A stretch of 61,701 nt of DNA from a virus: positions 1 through 61,701 of the IMG/VR virus record IMGVR_UViG_3300013131_000046; one strand, given 5' to 3'. The notes under the pieces are model-generated. The model did not search any database. It was not told the origin of the DNA and was given only the letters and a program-made list of their open reading frames with translations. Position numbers and translations under genes: made by a program. How positions within the stretch are numbered: the stretch's first letter is position 1; every line of letters begins with the position of its first letter. Below, piece by piece: positions 14,404-21,060 of this stretch.

Positions 14404-14931
14404 GTGAAATTTCTAGTAAACGTAAGCTCAGCCATCACGGCTGCAGCCATAATCTCTCTTTTGCCGCATGCAGTAGCATCGTCGTATAACCCAGACTTCA
14501 ACACTTCGGCGATTGAAGATTATAATGAACAACGTGAGTGCTTAGCTCTCAACATCTACCACGAAGCAAAAGGTGAATCCGAGCTTGGTCAAAGAGCAGT
14601 TGCATATGTAACTCTTAATAGAGCTGCAGACGATCGCTATCCAGACGATATCTGTGGGGTTGTTAAGCAAGCTCGTCTTGGCAAAGATGGTCAGCCTAAG
14701 CGCAATCAGTGTCAGTTCTCTTGGTATTGTGACGGTAAATCAGACGAAATTCAAAATCAAGAATCGTACGAACAAGCTTTACAGGTTGCCACTGTAGTTA
14801 TAAATACGTATGGTGCTTCATTCGACCCTACGATGGGTGCAACTATGTACCACGCCGACTCTGTAAAACCGAAGTGGCGCAAATCGTTTGAAGAGACTAC
14901 TCAAATCGAAAATCACATCTTTTATCGCTAA
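14404..14931 (+). CDS. Exported cell-wall hydrolase (SleB/Hydrolase_2 type)
   Basis: 175 residues from GTG 14404, preferred over GTG 14377 because it gives a compact Sec-like signal (MKFLVNVSSAITAAAIISLL, then AVASS) and follows AGAGG. The mature part has the SleB-like signature LALNIYHEAKGES (catalytic Glu), GQRAVAYVTLNR, then QCQFSWYCDG and a final M-Y-H-A-D region. Such enzymes cut peptidoglycan and serve as phage endolysins; export signals are known in some phage lysins. An AATAAATA late-like element lies about 45 bases upstream. Confidence 0.85.
   Translation: MKFLVNVSSAITAAAIISLLPHAVASSYNPDFNTSAIEDYNEQRECLALNIYHEAKGESELGQRAVAYVTLNRAADDRYPDDICGVVKQARLGKDGQPKRNQCQFSWYCDGKSDEIQNQESYEQALQVATVVINTYGASFDPTMGATMYHADSVKPKWRKSFEETTQIENHIFYR
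14799..14806 (+). promoter_or_regulatory. Late promoter match TATAAATA inside hydrolase gene
   Basis: Exact octamer, 136 bases upstream of the gene at 14942. It could be chance within coding sequence. Confidence 0.35.
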
Positions 14932-14941
14932 GGAGTAAGGC

Positions 14942-15208
14942 ATGACTCGAGTCGTACAAAGAGTACAGATCACCAGTGATAGTGCAACTATCCGAACATC
15001 TGCCGGGGCCTTCAAAGTTCTTACTGCACATGAACGAGATGGTATTCCAACTGTATGGTACGAAACGCTCGAAAAACCTGTAGTGCCAATTGATGTAACC
15101 TTTACTGTAGTACCAACCGGAGGAGCTGTTCCAGAACACTCAATTTACGTTGGTACTGCCTTTAAGGAAGGAAGAGCTTCACATATCTATCAACACCCAA
15201 GTATCTGA
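14942..15208 (+). CDS. Small conserved phage protein, DUF7352-like
   Basis: 88 residues, start MTRVVQRVQITSDSATI. The layout of a beta-rich N-terminus, an IPTVWYETLEKP block, then FTVVPTGG and IYVGTAFKEGRASHIYQ matches a short protein family of many tailed phages (DUF7352), function unknown. AAGGAGTAAGGC lies before the ATG. Ten bases after the hydrolase. Confidence 0.7.
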   Translation: MTRVVQRVQITSDSATIRTSAGAFKVLTAHERDGIPTVWYETLEKPVVPIDVTFTVVPTGGAVPEHSIYVGTAFKEGRASHIYQHPSI

Positions 15209-15216
15209 GGTGATGA

Positions 15217-15306
15217 ATGGAGAAACAGGAAGAACAAAAAGAAGCTCCATCCACGCCTAGACACGAAGAATACCTTGAGAAGCAACGACGATATGAAAAG
15301 GGCTAA
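15217..15306 (+). CDS. Very short charged protein
   Basis: 29 residues (MEKQEEQKEAPSTPRHEEY to the end), almost all charged or polar. TGAGGTGATGA provides a ribosome-binding site and the start is eight bases after the previous stop. Support is limited to position and the ribosome-binding site. Confidence 0.45.
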   Translation: MEKQEEQKEAPSTPRHEEYLEKQRRYEKG

Positions 15307-15315
15307 ACTATTTAG

Positions 15316-15345
15316 TTGACATTCGCGAATAATATGATATAAATA
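15316..15345 (+). promoter_or_regulatory. Promoter of the permuted tmRNA gene (sigma70-like plus late octamer)
   Basis: TTGACA 15316-15321, 16 bp, TATAAA 15338-15343. The -10 region is also an exact TATAAATA (15338-15345), so the gene may be read in both early and late phases. Confidence 0.75.
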
Positions 15346-15411
15346 GACTTGTAGTGATGATGTTCACTGAACACGTTCTGGACCTGGGGGCGGTACCCAG
15401 CGGGTCCACCA

Positions 15412-15521
15412 TAGATACACTCGGTTGGGTTCCAAGTTTCACTTGGCTATACCAATAGAGGGTGCTGGCTATCCTGTAAAATCCTGCCAGCACATTAGGA
15501 TTATCCGAGTGTATCTTTGAT
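15412..15521 (+). other. Intervening segment of the permuted tmRNA precursor
   Basis: Lies between encoded CCA and GGGCTCG. It is closed by an 11-bp helix (15414-15424 with 15505-15515) and contains two hairpins, CCAAG-TTTCA-CTTGG and GTGCTGGC...GCCAGCAC. It is expected to be cut out during maturation. Confidence 0.75.
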
Positions 15522-15604
15522 GGGCTCGAAATAGGATCGACAGGCGGACTAGGCAGGATGGAGCTACCCGGCGCAAGCTCGGTTAACGCAAGAAAATTAT
15601 AACT

Positions 15605-15649
15605 GCAAACGAAAACTTTGCTCCTAAGGCTTACGCGCTAGCCGCATAA
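15605..15649 (+). other. tmRNA tag reading frame
   Basis: Fourteen codons and TAA encode ANENFAPKAYALAA. The AN start and A-L-A-A end are those of protease-directed tmRNA tags. The upstream bases CGCAAGAAAATTATAACT are A-rich as required for resume-codon choice. Confidence 0.9.
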
Positions 15650-15727
15650 TCCTGTGGGTATGGGCACCACCTAGAAACAGAACGGGCCCGCTTACACACA
15701 ACACACATTTACACATGAGGCATTTAC

Positions 15728-16576
15728 ATGGCAAATTCACGTCGCATTACTGCGCAAGAATCCGTTATCCCAACATACATCGGTGGATACGTTCAACCTA
15801 CTACTTCTGCAATTCCTAGTTCATTCGCGACTCAAGCAATCGCTCAACCTGCAAATCTTGGCCAAGCTTTCAAACCGAAGCGTGCCGGCAAGAATCCGAA
15901 TCTCTCGCACATCATCTTCGTCCTTGACGAGTCCTCTTCGATGTCGTCCTGCTGGGAACAAACCATCTCTGGCTACAACGAATATCTGAAGGCTCAGAAA
16001 GAAGACGCTGAAAAGACCGGCATCAAGACTCTTGTCTCTCTCTACAAGTTCAACGGCTACGACGTTCGGGCGATCTTTGATCGTCAAGACGTGGCTGAGG
16101 TTCAACCCCTCGACAAATCCAGCTATCGTCCAAGCGGTGACACCAACCTTCTTGACGCTATGGGTGGCGTCATGATGAAGATCAACCTTCTTCTAGCTGA
16201 CAAGAAGAAAGCTGATCGCGAGTCGGTCATTATCACTGTTCTGACCGACGGTGAAGAGAATCAGTCTCGCACCTTCCGTAACGACGACATCAAAGCAATG
16301 GTCGAAAAGTCTGAAGGCAAGAACTGGGGCTTCATGTTCCTTGGTGCAAACATCGATGCATTCCATGCCGGTGCTGCTATGGGTTTTAACCATAACAACA
16401 CAATGCAGTTCTCTACTGCTAACGCTGCTGAAACCTTCCGTTCAGCTTCTGCAATGACTTCTCGTATGAAAGGTGACTATGCTTCTGGTATGGCCACTAT
16501 GGATTCTTACACCGTATCTGCATTCAACGACGCTGAGCGTAAAGCTGCTGTGGGTGACACAGATGCAGGGAAGTAA
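15728..16576 (+). CDS. VWA-domain protein
   Basis: 282 residues. After a low-complexity N-terminus (about 1-58, rich in Thr, Gln, Pro) a von Willebrand A domain begins: IIFVLDESSSMSSC (MIDAS D-x-S-x-S near residue 68-72), SGDTNLLDAMGG (third MIDAS position), VLTDGEEN. The end is Ala/Thr-rich. A metal-dependent binding role for partner proteins is inferred; no catalytic residues. It starts 38 bases after the tmRNA gene and may share its promoter. TGAGG provides the ribosome-binding site. Confidence 0.83.
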   Translation: MANSRRITAQESVIPTYIGGYVQPTTSAIPSSFATQAIAQPANLGQAFKPKRAGKNPNLSHIIFVLDESSSMSSCWEQTISGYNEYLKAQKEDAEKTGIKTLVSLYKFNGYDVRAIFDRQDVAEVQPLDKSSYRPSGDTNLLDAMGGVMMKINLLLADKKKADRESVIITVLTDGEENQSRTFRNDDIKAMVEKSEGKNWGFMFLGANIDAFHAGAAMGFNHNNTMQFSTANAAETFRSASAMTSRMKGDYASGMATMDSYTVSAFNDAERKAAVGDTDAGK

Positions 16577-16823
16577 GACACCATACGAAGTTCGTCTTGA
16601 TATCATGAAGATGGCGCAAGAGATGCTTGACCGTGAGACGCAAATGAAACAGAATGTGTTTTTTGCTAAGCTTGACGCACTTCGAACGTCAAACAATAAC
16701 GTCGATGCGATAAATAAATTCATCGACGAAAACCAACCGAAAGCGTACAGTGAGAACGACGTGGTGACTCGCTCTTCAGCATTATACGCTTTTGTTAATA
16801 ACTCCACCACAAACAAATCCTAA
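16563..16823 (+). CDS. Small helical unknown protein
   Basis: 86 residues from ATG 16563 (MQGSKTPYEVRLDIMKMAQEML), overlapping the VWA gene by 14 bases. It is a long helical protein with YEVRLDIMKMAQEMLDRE and FFAKLDAL, a pattern I recall from small T4-like marine phage proteins, function unknown. A longer frame from 16473 is rejected since it lies within the VWA gene. Confidence 0.68.
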   Translation: MQGSKTPYEVRLDIMKMAQEMLDRETQMKQNVFFAKLDALRTSNNNVDAINKFIDENQPKAYSENDVVTRSSALYAFVNNSTTNKS

Positions 16824-16834
16824 GGAGAATACAA

Positions 16835-17224
16835 ATGATGAAATTTTTGATGGCTACTGCCGCTCTTGTTGCTATGACTTCTGCAGCATCAGCTCTTGAC
16901 TTTGGTAATGGTCTTGCTTTGAATACCGACCTCGTCACCGAGTACAACACTGACACTTCAGTTGTTACTTCTATCTTGACTCCGCGTCTTGGTTATGCAC
17001 CTATTGAAGGCCTCGCAGTTTGGGCAGAGACCGATATCGCTATCTACAATGGTGATCATTTCATCAAGTTTGATAGCACCACCTTTGAAGGGGCTGTGCT
17101 CGGCGCAACCTATGTGCCAAATGTTAACCTTGGCACAGCAAGCGTTGAAGCCTACATCAAGAATAACTTCGATAGCAGCTTCGAGTACGTTGACAGCATT
17201 GTTGGTGTATCGCTTAGCTTCTAA
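16835..17224 (+). CDS. Exported protein with OMP-like beta strands
   Basis: 129 residues. A clear signal peptide (MMKFLMATAALVAMTSAASA, cleavage before LDFGNG) is followed by alternating strands such as FGNGLALNTDLVTEYN, LGYAPIEGLAVWAETDIAIY and a last strand ending V-G-V-S-L-S-F. The terminal Phe with alternating hydrophobic residues is the classic outer-membrane barrel assembly signal. The length would allow only a small barrel of about eight strands. AAGGAG is nine bases upstream, and a terminator follows. It may alter the host outer membrane. Confidence 0.72.
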   Translation: MMKFLMATAALVAMTSAASALDFGNGLALNTDLVTEYNTDTSVVTSILTPRLGYAPIEGLAVWAETDIAIYNGDHFIKFDSTTFEGAVLGATYVPNVNLGTASVEAYIKNNFDSSFEYVDSIVGVSLSF

Positions 17225-17261
17225 GTTACATTCGTATCGGGTGGTCACGTAATAGACCCGT

Positions 17262-17287
17262 GTGGAGCCATGGTTAGCTCCACTTTT
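17262..17287 (+). terminator. Rho-independent terminator
   Basis: GTGGAGC (17262-17268), eight-base loop, GCTCCAC (17277-17283), then TTTT. Confidence 0.85.
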
Positions 17288-17304
17288 ACAAAACAATAAT
17301 ATAG

Positions 17305-17336
17305 CTGTAATCCAATTGTTACATTCATGGTATAAA
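17305..17336 (+). promoter_or_regulatory. Candidate Pho box and promoter of pstS
   Basis: CTGTAAT (17305-17311), four bases, TTGTTAC (17316-17322) resemble the 7-4-7 direct repeat CTGTCAT of PhoB sites, at 6/7 and 5/7 matches. TATAAA (17331-17336) follows at a spacing usual for PhoB-activated promoters. Confidence 0.5.
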
Positions 17337-17386
17337 TTTATCATGTGAGGAAGCAATCCGCAAGCCTCTCGACGTGGAGAAATTGA

Positions 17387-18352
17387 ATGAAGACATTTTT
17401 AATTAGTACTACATTAGCTTTAGTAGTAGCATCTACCGCATATGCAAGAGATAACGTACAAGTAACTGGATCATCTACAGTTCTTCCTTATGCAACAATT
17501 GTAGCAGAAGCATTCGGTGAAAACTTTGAATTTCCTTCGCCAGTCGTAGAGGGCGGTGGATCCGGCGCTGGTCGTAAGAAACTCTGTGAAGGAGTTGGCG
17601 AAAACACTGTTGACATTGCAAACAGTTCATCAAAAATGAAAGACGAAGAGTGGGCTAAATGCGAAGAAGTAATCGGTGAAGTGACTGAGGTTCGCATTGG
17701 CTACGACGGTATCGTGTTTGCGTCGAACATCGGCCAATTGGGCATTAAGGATCTAACAGTTCTTCAACTCTATACCGCATTGCATGCTGATAGCACCGCA
17801 ATGCTTTGGAGCGATGTGGATTCTACTCTACCAGCAGTAGAGATCATTGCTTATATTCCAGGAACAAAGCACGGCACGCGTGAAGTGTTTGATGTGAAGG
17901 TTATGGAAGAAGGATGTAAGCAAGCACTCGGTGTTGAGAAGCTAGATGATGATCAAAAGAAGTCATGTGTTAAGGTTCGTACAGACGGCGCGTCAGTTGA
18001 TATCGATGGTGACTACACTGAAACCCTTGCTCGCCTCGATGCAAATAAAACGGCACTTGGTGTATTTGGTCTTAGCTTCTATCAGAACAACACGAATAAA
18101 CTAGAAGTCACTACTGTAAGCGGTGTATTCCCGAGCGTGGAGACGATTGCAAGTGGTGATTATCCTATCAGCCGTCCACTTTACTTCTATGTAAAGAATG
18201 CACATCTCAGTGTTATTCCGGGTCTTAAAGAATATGTTGAATTCTTTGTAAGTGATGATATGGCCGGCCCTGAAGGCGCTCTTGCTCAGTACGGTCTTGT
18301 TCCTGACCCAGAACTTGCAGCAACTCAAGAAATGGTTTCGAGTATCAAATAA
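17387..18352 (+). CDS. pstS: Periplasmic phosphate-binding protein PstS-like
   Basis: 321 residues. Signal peptide of about 20 residues ending T-A-Y-A, then the PstS-like opening VQVTGSSTVLPYA (phosphate-contacting TGSST), EGGGSGAGRKKLCEG, and ANSSSKMKDEEW. The size matches bacterial PstS. It would load phosphate to the host PstCAB transporter during infection, as proposed for cyanophage pstS. GGAG precedes the ATG, and a candidate Pho box lies 65-82 bases upstream. Confidence 0.92.
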   Translation: MKTFLISTTLALVVASTAYARDNVQVTGSSTVLPYATIVAEAFGENFEFPSPVVEGGGSGAGRKKLCEGVGENTVDIANSSSKMKDEEWAKCEEVIGEVTEVRIGYDGIVFASNIGQLGIKDLTVLQLYTALHADSTAMLWSDVDSTLPAVEIIAYIPGTKHGTREVFDVKVMEEGCKQALGVEKLDDDQKKSCVKVRTDGASVDIDGDYTETLARLDANKTALGVFGLSFYQNNTNKLEVTTVSGVFPSVETIASGDYPISRPLYFYVKNAHLSVIPGLKEYVEFFVSDDMAGPEGALAQYGLVPDPELAATQEMVSSIK

Positions 18353-18379
18353 ATACTTGAAACTCTTTTGAGGTAATCG

Positions 18380-19015
18380 ATGGAAGACTTCCAGGCTTGG
18401 CAAAAATATCCGTATCTCAGAACGTGGTTTAATAAACTTCACCTTGCTGAATATATGGGATATCGCTGTGGGCCTGGAGGTGTCCCTCCAGAGGTATCTG
18501 GATACTACTGTGTAAGACCTATATACAACCTTGACGGTATGAGTGTAGGGGCTAGAAAGCAATGGATCGAAGCTGGTGATCGCACTGGTGTAGAACCTGG
18601 ATATTTCTGGTGTGAATGGTTCGATGGTGAACAATACTCTATTACGTATGAGGCAGATTCCTTATACGGATATGAGCAAAAGACTTGCTACAAAGCCGAA
18701 CGAGATGTGAATCTTCTCTTTAGATTTAAACGGTGGACTCGCTGTAGTGAAAATTTTCAAATGCCATTTCGCATTGAAGATGAACTTATGTTCTCTGACG
18801 TCGAAATAGTCAACATTGAAATGATCGACGACAAAGTGATCGAGCTCCATTTTCGCGATACTCCAGATCCAGACTATGATGAACTTATCCCAATCTGGAG
18901 TGATGAACAACAAATGGTTGACATTTACATGAAAATGGGATATACTTATATAGAAGCCCCCGACAACTCAAACGGTTATCTCCCAGTTTATCGATTGGGC
19001 TTTACGGTAAAATAG
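18380..19015 (+). CDS. Conserved T4-like phage protein of unknown function
   Basis: 211 residues, start MEDFQAWQKYPYLRTWFNKLHLAEYMGY. Features CGPGGVPPEVSGYYCVRPIYNLDGM and PGYFWCEWFDGEQYSITYE, which look like an enzyme fold and are shared with cyanophage proteins found upstream of gp33/gp59. The CRPIYN and EPGYFW motifs are reminiscent of an ATP-grasp core but this is not secure. AGGTAATCG precedes the ATG. The promoter for the next operon lies near its end. Confidence 0.75.
   Translation: MEDFQAWQKYPYLRTWFNKLHLAEYMGYRCGPGGVPPEVSGYYCVRPIYNLDGMSVGARKQWIEAGDRTGVEPGYFWCEWFDGEQYSITYEADSLYGYEQKTCYKAERDVNLLFRFKRWTRCSENFQMPFRIEDELMFSDVEIVNIEMIDDKVIELHFRDTPDPDYDELIPIWSDEQQMVDIYMKMGYTYIEAPDNSNGYLPVYRLGFTVK
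18918..18946 (+). promoter_or_regulatory. Sigma70-like promoter for gp33-gp59 operon
   Basis: TTGACA 18918-18923, 17 bp, TATACT 18941-18946, within the previous gene, 78 bases before ATG 19024. Confidence 0.72.
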
Positions 19016-19023
19016 GAGAACAC

Positions 19024-19230
19024 ATGCTTATTTCAACTTTTTTCAAAGAAAATGCCCATGCAGCTCGAGCCGAAGTGATGCGGAACGAAGCCGGCGCTTA
19101 TTACTATATTGATTACTATGATGCCGGTGGTAATAAATTTTACACCGAGACTTTTCCAGGAAAGTCTATTCATTACGTCGAAGACGCTGCTGAAAATTGG
19201 GCGATCAACACGAAAGTGCTACACGGATAA
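19024..19230 (+). CDS. Small conserved phage protein
   Basis: 68 residues, start MLISTFFKENAHAARAEVMRN. The motif A-Y-Y-Y-I-D-Y-Y-D-A-G-G-N and FPGKSIHYVEDAAENW recurs in T4-like cyanophages directly before gp33. Function unknown. AGGAGAACAC precedes the ATG and the stop shares bases with the gp33 start (TAATG). Confidence 0.78.
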   Translation: MLISTFFKENAHAARAEVMRNEAGAYYYIDYYDAGGNKFYTETFPGKSIHYVEDAAENWAINTKVLHG

Positions 19231-19454
19231 TGCAAATAGAACTGACAGCGGAAAGCATTCTCCGTGAAGTCAGCAAATACGTGAACGACGATGTTACATA
19301 CATCGATGCACTTGTTCATTATGCTGAAGTTCACGGAATTGAAATCGAAGTAATTGGTGACATTGTACGCCGGAGCCAGATTATCAAAGCTCGAGTACAT
19401 GAAGACGCCGAAAAACTTAATTTAGTAGAAAGAACACAGAGGTTACCGATCTAA
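19230..19454 (+). CDS. gp33: gp33-like late-transcription coactivator
   Basis: 74 residues from ATG 19230. The central YIDALVHYAEVHGIEIEVIGDIVRRS and C-terminal KLNLVERTQRLPI match the short marine T4-like form of gp33, which bridges host RNA polymerase, the gp55 sigma factor and the sliding clamp at TATAAATA promoters. It is shorter than T4 gp33 (112). TAATG overlaps on both sides link it to the genes before and after. Confidence 0.78.
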   Translation: MQIELTAESILREVSKYVNDDVTYIDALVHYAEVHGIEIEVIGDIVRRSQIIKARVHEDAEKLNLVERTQRLPI

Positions 19455-20044
19455 TGTCTGTATATTCAACGCGAGATGCTTTTGAGATTTACATGTATTA
19501 TCTCGCGCTGAAGAGGCACTTCACCACTGATTATGATTACTTTAAGTACAATGGTAAGGTGAAGGCCTCTCAACTTTCTTTCGAGAATCGTAAAGACAAA
19601 TTTCAATTTTACAAACTCTCGAAACGCAAGGATGCAAAAGAATTCATTCTTGCTAATATGATCTTTGATCCAACACTTTGGGTCGGAGACCTTCTTGATA
19701 ATGAGAAGGCAGAAGAGGTCTGCATTGAATGGGCACGTAAACAAGAAAGCTTGTCATACGTGTTCAAGAACGACCTCTCGGAGTTGAATGACGACTTCAA
19801 CTCAAACATACTTGTGAAGGATGGTCAGCATCCAAGACTTCTCCAGCTCTATAATATGCGTCGAATTAACTTGGAGACTCTTGTTATCATCGACGACCTT
19901 GTGAATAATTTTTCTTACTGGGAGAAGAAAATTGCTGATCCCATCATCTTTCCACAAATCAAACGAACGGTCGAAAAGGTTAGACCGTTCGTTTCTTACG
20001 ACAAGAAAAAGATGAAGCAGTTTCTACTAGAGAGGTTTGCGTGA
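19454..20044 (+). CDS. gp59: gp59-like helicase loader with probably exchanged C-terminus
   Basis: 196 residues. Matches to gp59 are Y-D-Y-F-K-Y-N-G (T4 YDVIKYN), RKDKFQFYKLSKR, and W-V-G-D-L-L. In T4, gp59 loads gp41 helicase onto gp32-coated forks. The end reads VEKVRPFVSYDKKKMKQF; a diverged second copy of this end is at 20942-21031 beyond a GIY-YIG gene. The 3' end overlaps that gene tail-to-tail by 18 bases. gp32 follows, as in T4-like cyanophages. Confidence 0.85.
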   Translation: MSVYSTRDAFEIYMYYLALKRHFTTDYDYFKYNGKVKASQLSFENRKDKFQFYKLSKRKDAKEFILANMIFDPTLWVGDLLDNEKAEEVCIEWARKQESLSYVFKNDLSELNDDFNSNILVKDGQHPRLLQLYNMRRINLETLVIIDDLVNNFSYWEKKIADPIIFPQIKRTVEKVRPFVSYDKKKMKQFLLERFA

Positions 20045-20692
20045 TTTGCACTTGTCGAAATGCCATCTCGCCATGATATTGTGTGCACCAGTTTTAGCGC
20101 AATGTGGACACATAACAATCTTCTGATTAGCTAATCTAGTGGCAGACATACGTTTCTTAGCTTCTTCTGAATGTGTTTTACCGACGAAAGTAGGTTCTTG
20201 GGTTTTTCTAGCTGTTTTGATCTTTTGAATCGCCTCAGGCGAATGGTTATAACCCCTACACGACTCTGAAATCTTAAGTCTGGTTGATTCGCCGTGTGAA
20301 TAGTTGTTAGACGCCCTAGTTAACATCACTTTAGCTCTGAATTCATCACTCCATTTAGTCCCATACGATGGATGGTCTTTTCCACGCAGCGGATTAAATG
20401 TGCCACCAATATTCGCGTTTAACCATCTCGTTGTATTAAGAACGTCTAAACGGCGAAGGACCCTTTCTTCCCACATCTTTGCAGCCTTTGCATTGGTAAA
20501 AACCCTTCTTACCTCAACAACATCAGGTTCGCCTAATTCATTTCGTAGTTGACATACCTTAGCCGATGAGGTAAAATAGGTTAACCACAGATCTTCTGGT
20601 TTGCATCCTTTGGCGTATCTAACACCATAGTACCAAAGATCGTGATTTTTCCAACCAATGAGATAGGTGAAAGGTGTATGATAAATAGTCAT
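20027..20692 (-). CDS. GIY-YIG homing endonuclease 2
   Basis: 221 residues, minus strand. GIY-YIG domain FTYLIGWKNHDLWYYGVRY, then catalytic region AAKMWEERVL, NUMOD-like repeats (EFRAKVMLTRAS, HSEEAKKRMSATR), and the same terminal zinc finger as endonuclease 1 (CPHCAKTG...RWHFDKC). Freestanding, with its own late promoter (20760-20767) and structured leader. Its target appears to be the 3' end of gp59. Confidence 0.9.
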   Translation of the reverse strand: MTIYHTPFTYLIGWKNHDLWYYGVRYAKGCKPEDLWLTYFTSSAKVCQLRNELGEPDVVEVRRVFTNAKAAKMWEERVLRRLDVLNTTRWLNANIGGTFNPLRGKDHPSYGTKWSDEFRAKVMLTRASNNYSHGESTRLKISESCRGYNHSPEAIQKIKTARKTQEPTFVGKTHSEEAKKRMSATRLANQKIVMCPHCAKTGAHNIMARWHFDKCKSRKPL

Positions 20693-20759
20693 ATGCTGGA
20701 ACTCCTGTTGTTTCTAGAGTAGTTGGGAAGACTCTCACATATTCCGCGAACTACATTTC
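20693..20759 (-). other. Structured leader RNA of homing endonuclease 2
   Basis: On the minus strand: GTAGTT (20754-20749), CGC, GGAA (20745-20742), 12-base loop, TTCC (20729-20726), C, AACTAC (20724-20719), then TCTAGAAAC and AGGAGTTCCAGC before the ATG. Both helices are perfect and differ in sequence from those of elements 1 and 3. Confidence 0.65.
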
Positions 20760-20767
20760 TATTTATA
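20760..20767 (-). promoter_or_regulatory. Late promoter of homing endonuclease 2
   Basis: TATAAATA on the minus strand, 68 bases before the ATG. Confidence 0.7.
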
Positions 20768-20790
20768 CTTGGTTAGATCACATGACTTGA

Positions 20791-20937
20791 AATGAATGTT
20801 TAGAAAAAGCTCATCAAGCAGTTTCTTATGGACTCATACCTATGCATAAGGTAATAGAATACGCTGAACACCTTCAACGTTCTCAGCAAATAAATTTGTA
20901 CAAAGAGCTAAAACGTAATGACTCCGAGTATAAATAG
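20791..20937 (+). pseudogene. Possible gene fragment without a start codon
   Basis: An open frame of 48 codons (NECLEKAHQAVSYGLIPMHK ... KELKRNDSEYK) after an in-frame TGA, with only an internal ATG (20842) and no ribosome-binding site. Composition is protein-like. It lies between the endonuclease 2 promoter and the displaced gp59 end and may be a remnant of a former gene. Confidence 0.35.
20929..20936 (+). promoter_or_regulatory. Late promoter upstream of gp32
   Basis: TATAAATA on the plus strand, 125 bases before the gp32 ATG; reads through the displaced gp59 end. Confidence 0.6.
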
Positions 20938-20941
20938 ATTT

Positions 20942-21031
20942 GTTGGCAAGGTAAGGCCATTCATCAACTACGATAAGAAGATGAAAATAATACTTGTCGA
21001 CAAATTCTCAAAATCGCAACAAGCCGCTTAA
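20942..21031 (+). pseudogene. Displaced 3' end of gp59
   Basis: In-frame codons V-G-K-V-R-P-F-I-N-Y-D-K-K-M-K then IILVDKFSKSQQAA and TAA. They align with the end of the intact gp59 (VEKVRPFVSYDKKKMKQFLLERFA) but the DNA is diverged and no start is present. The gene order gp59 end then gp32 is the native one, so this copy is probably the original end and the one at 20044 the imported one. Confidence 0.82.
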
Positions 21032-21060
21032 AATCGCTTACAATCGCAAAGGATACTATC

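Larger units (their letters stand above)
15355..15690 (+). ncRNA. ssrA: Circularly permuted (two-piece) tmRNA
   Basis: The 3' acceptor piece comes first: T-arm CTGGG-GGCGGTA-CCCAG (15384-15400), acceptor strand CGGGTCC (15401-15407), discriminator A and encoded CCA (15409-15411). About 110 bases later the 5' piece starts with GGGCTCG (15522-15528), which pairs with all seven bases of the acceptor strand (two G-U pairs), followed by AAATAGGATCGAC like the D-loop of known tmRNAs. The tag frame is at 15605-15649. This order is the alphaproteobacterial two-piece arrangement. Exact outer ends are estimates. Function: ribosome rescue and proteolytic tagging. Confidence 0.92.

Noticed and set aside
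15412-15521. tRNA gene in the tmRNA intervening segment
   Set aside because: The folded segment lacks a 7-bp acceptor with adjacent D and T arms and an anticodon arm; it is better explained as the excised loop of the permuted tmRNA.
17608-17640. TTGACATT inside pstS as a promoter
   Set aside because: No -10 element at the right spacing; lies in the middle of a gene.
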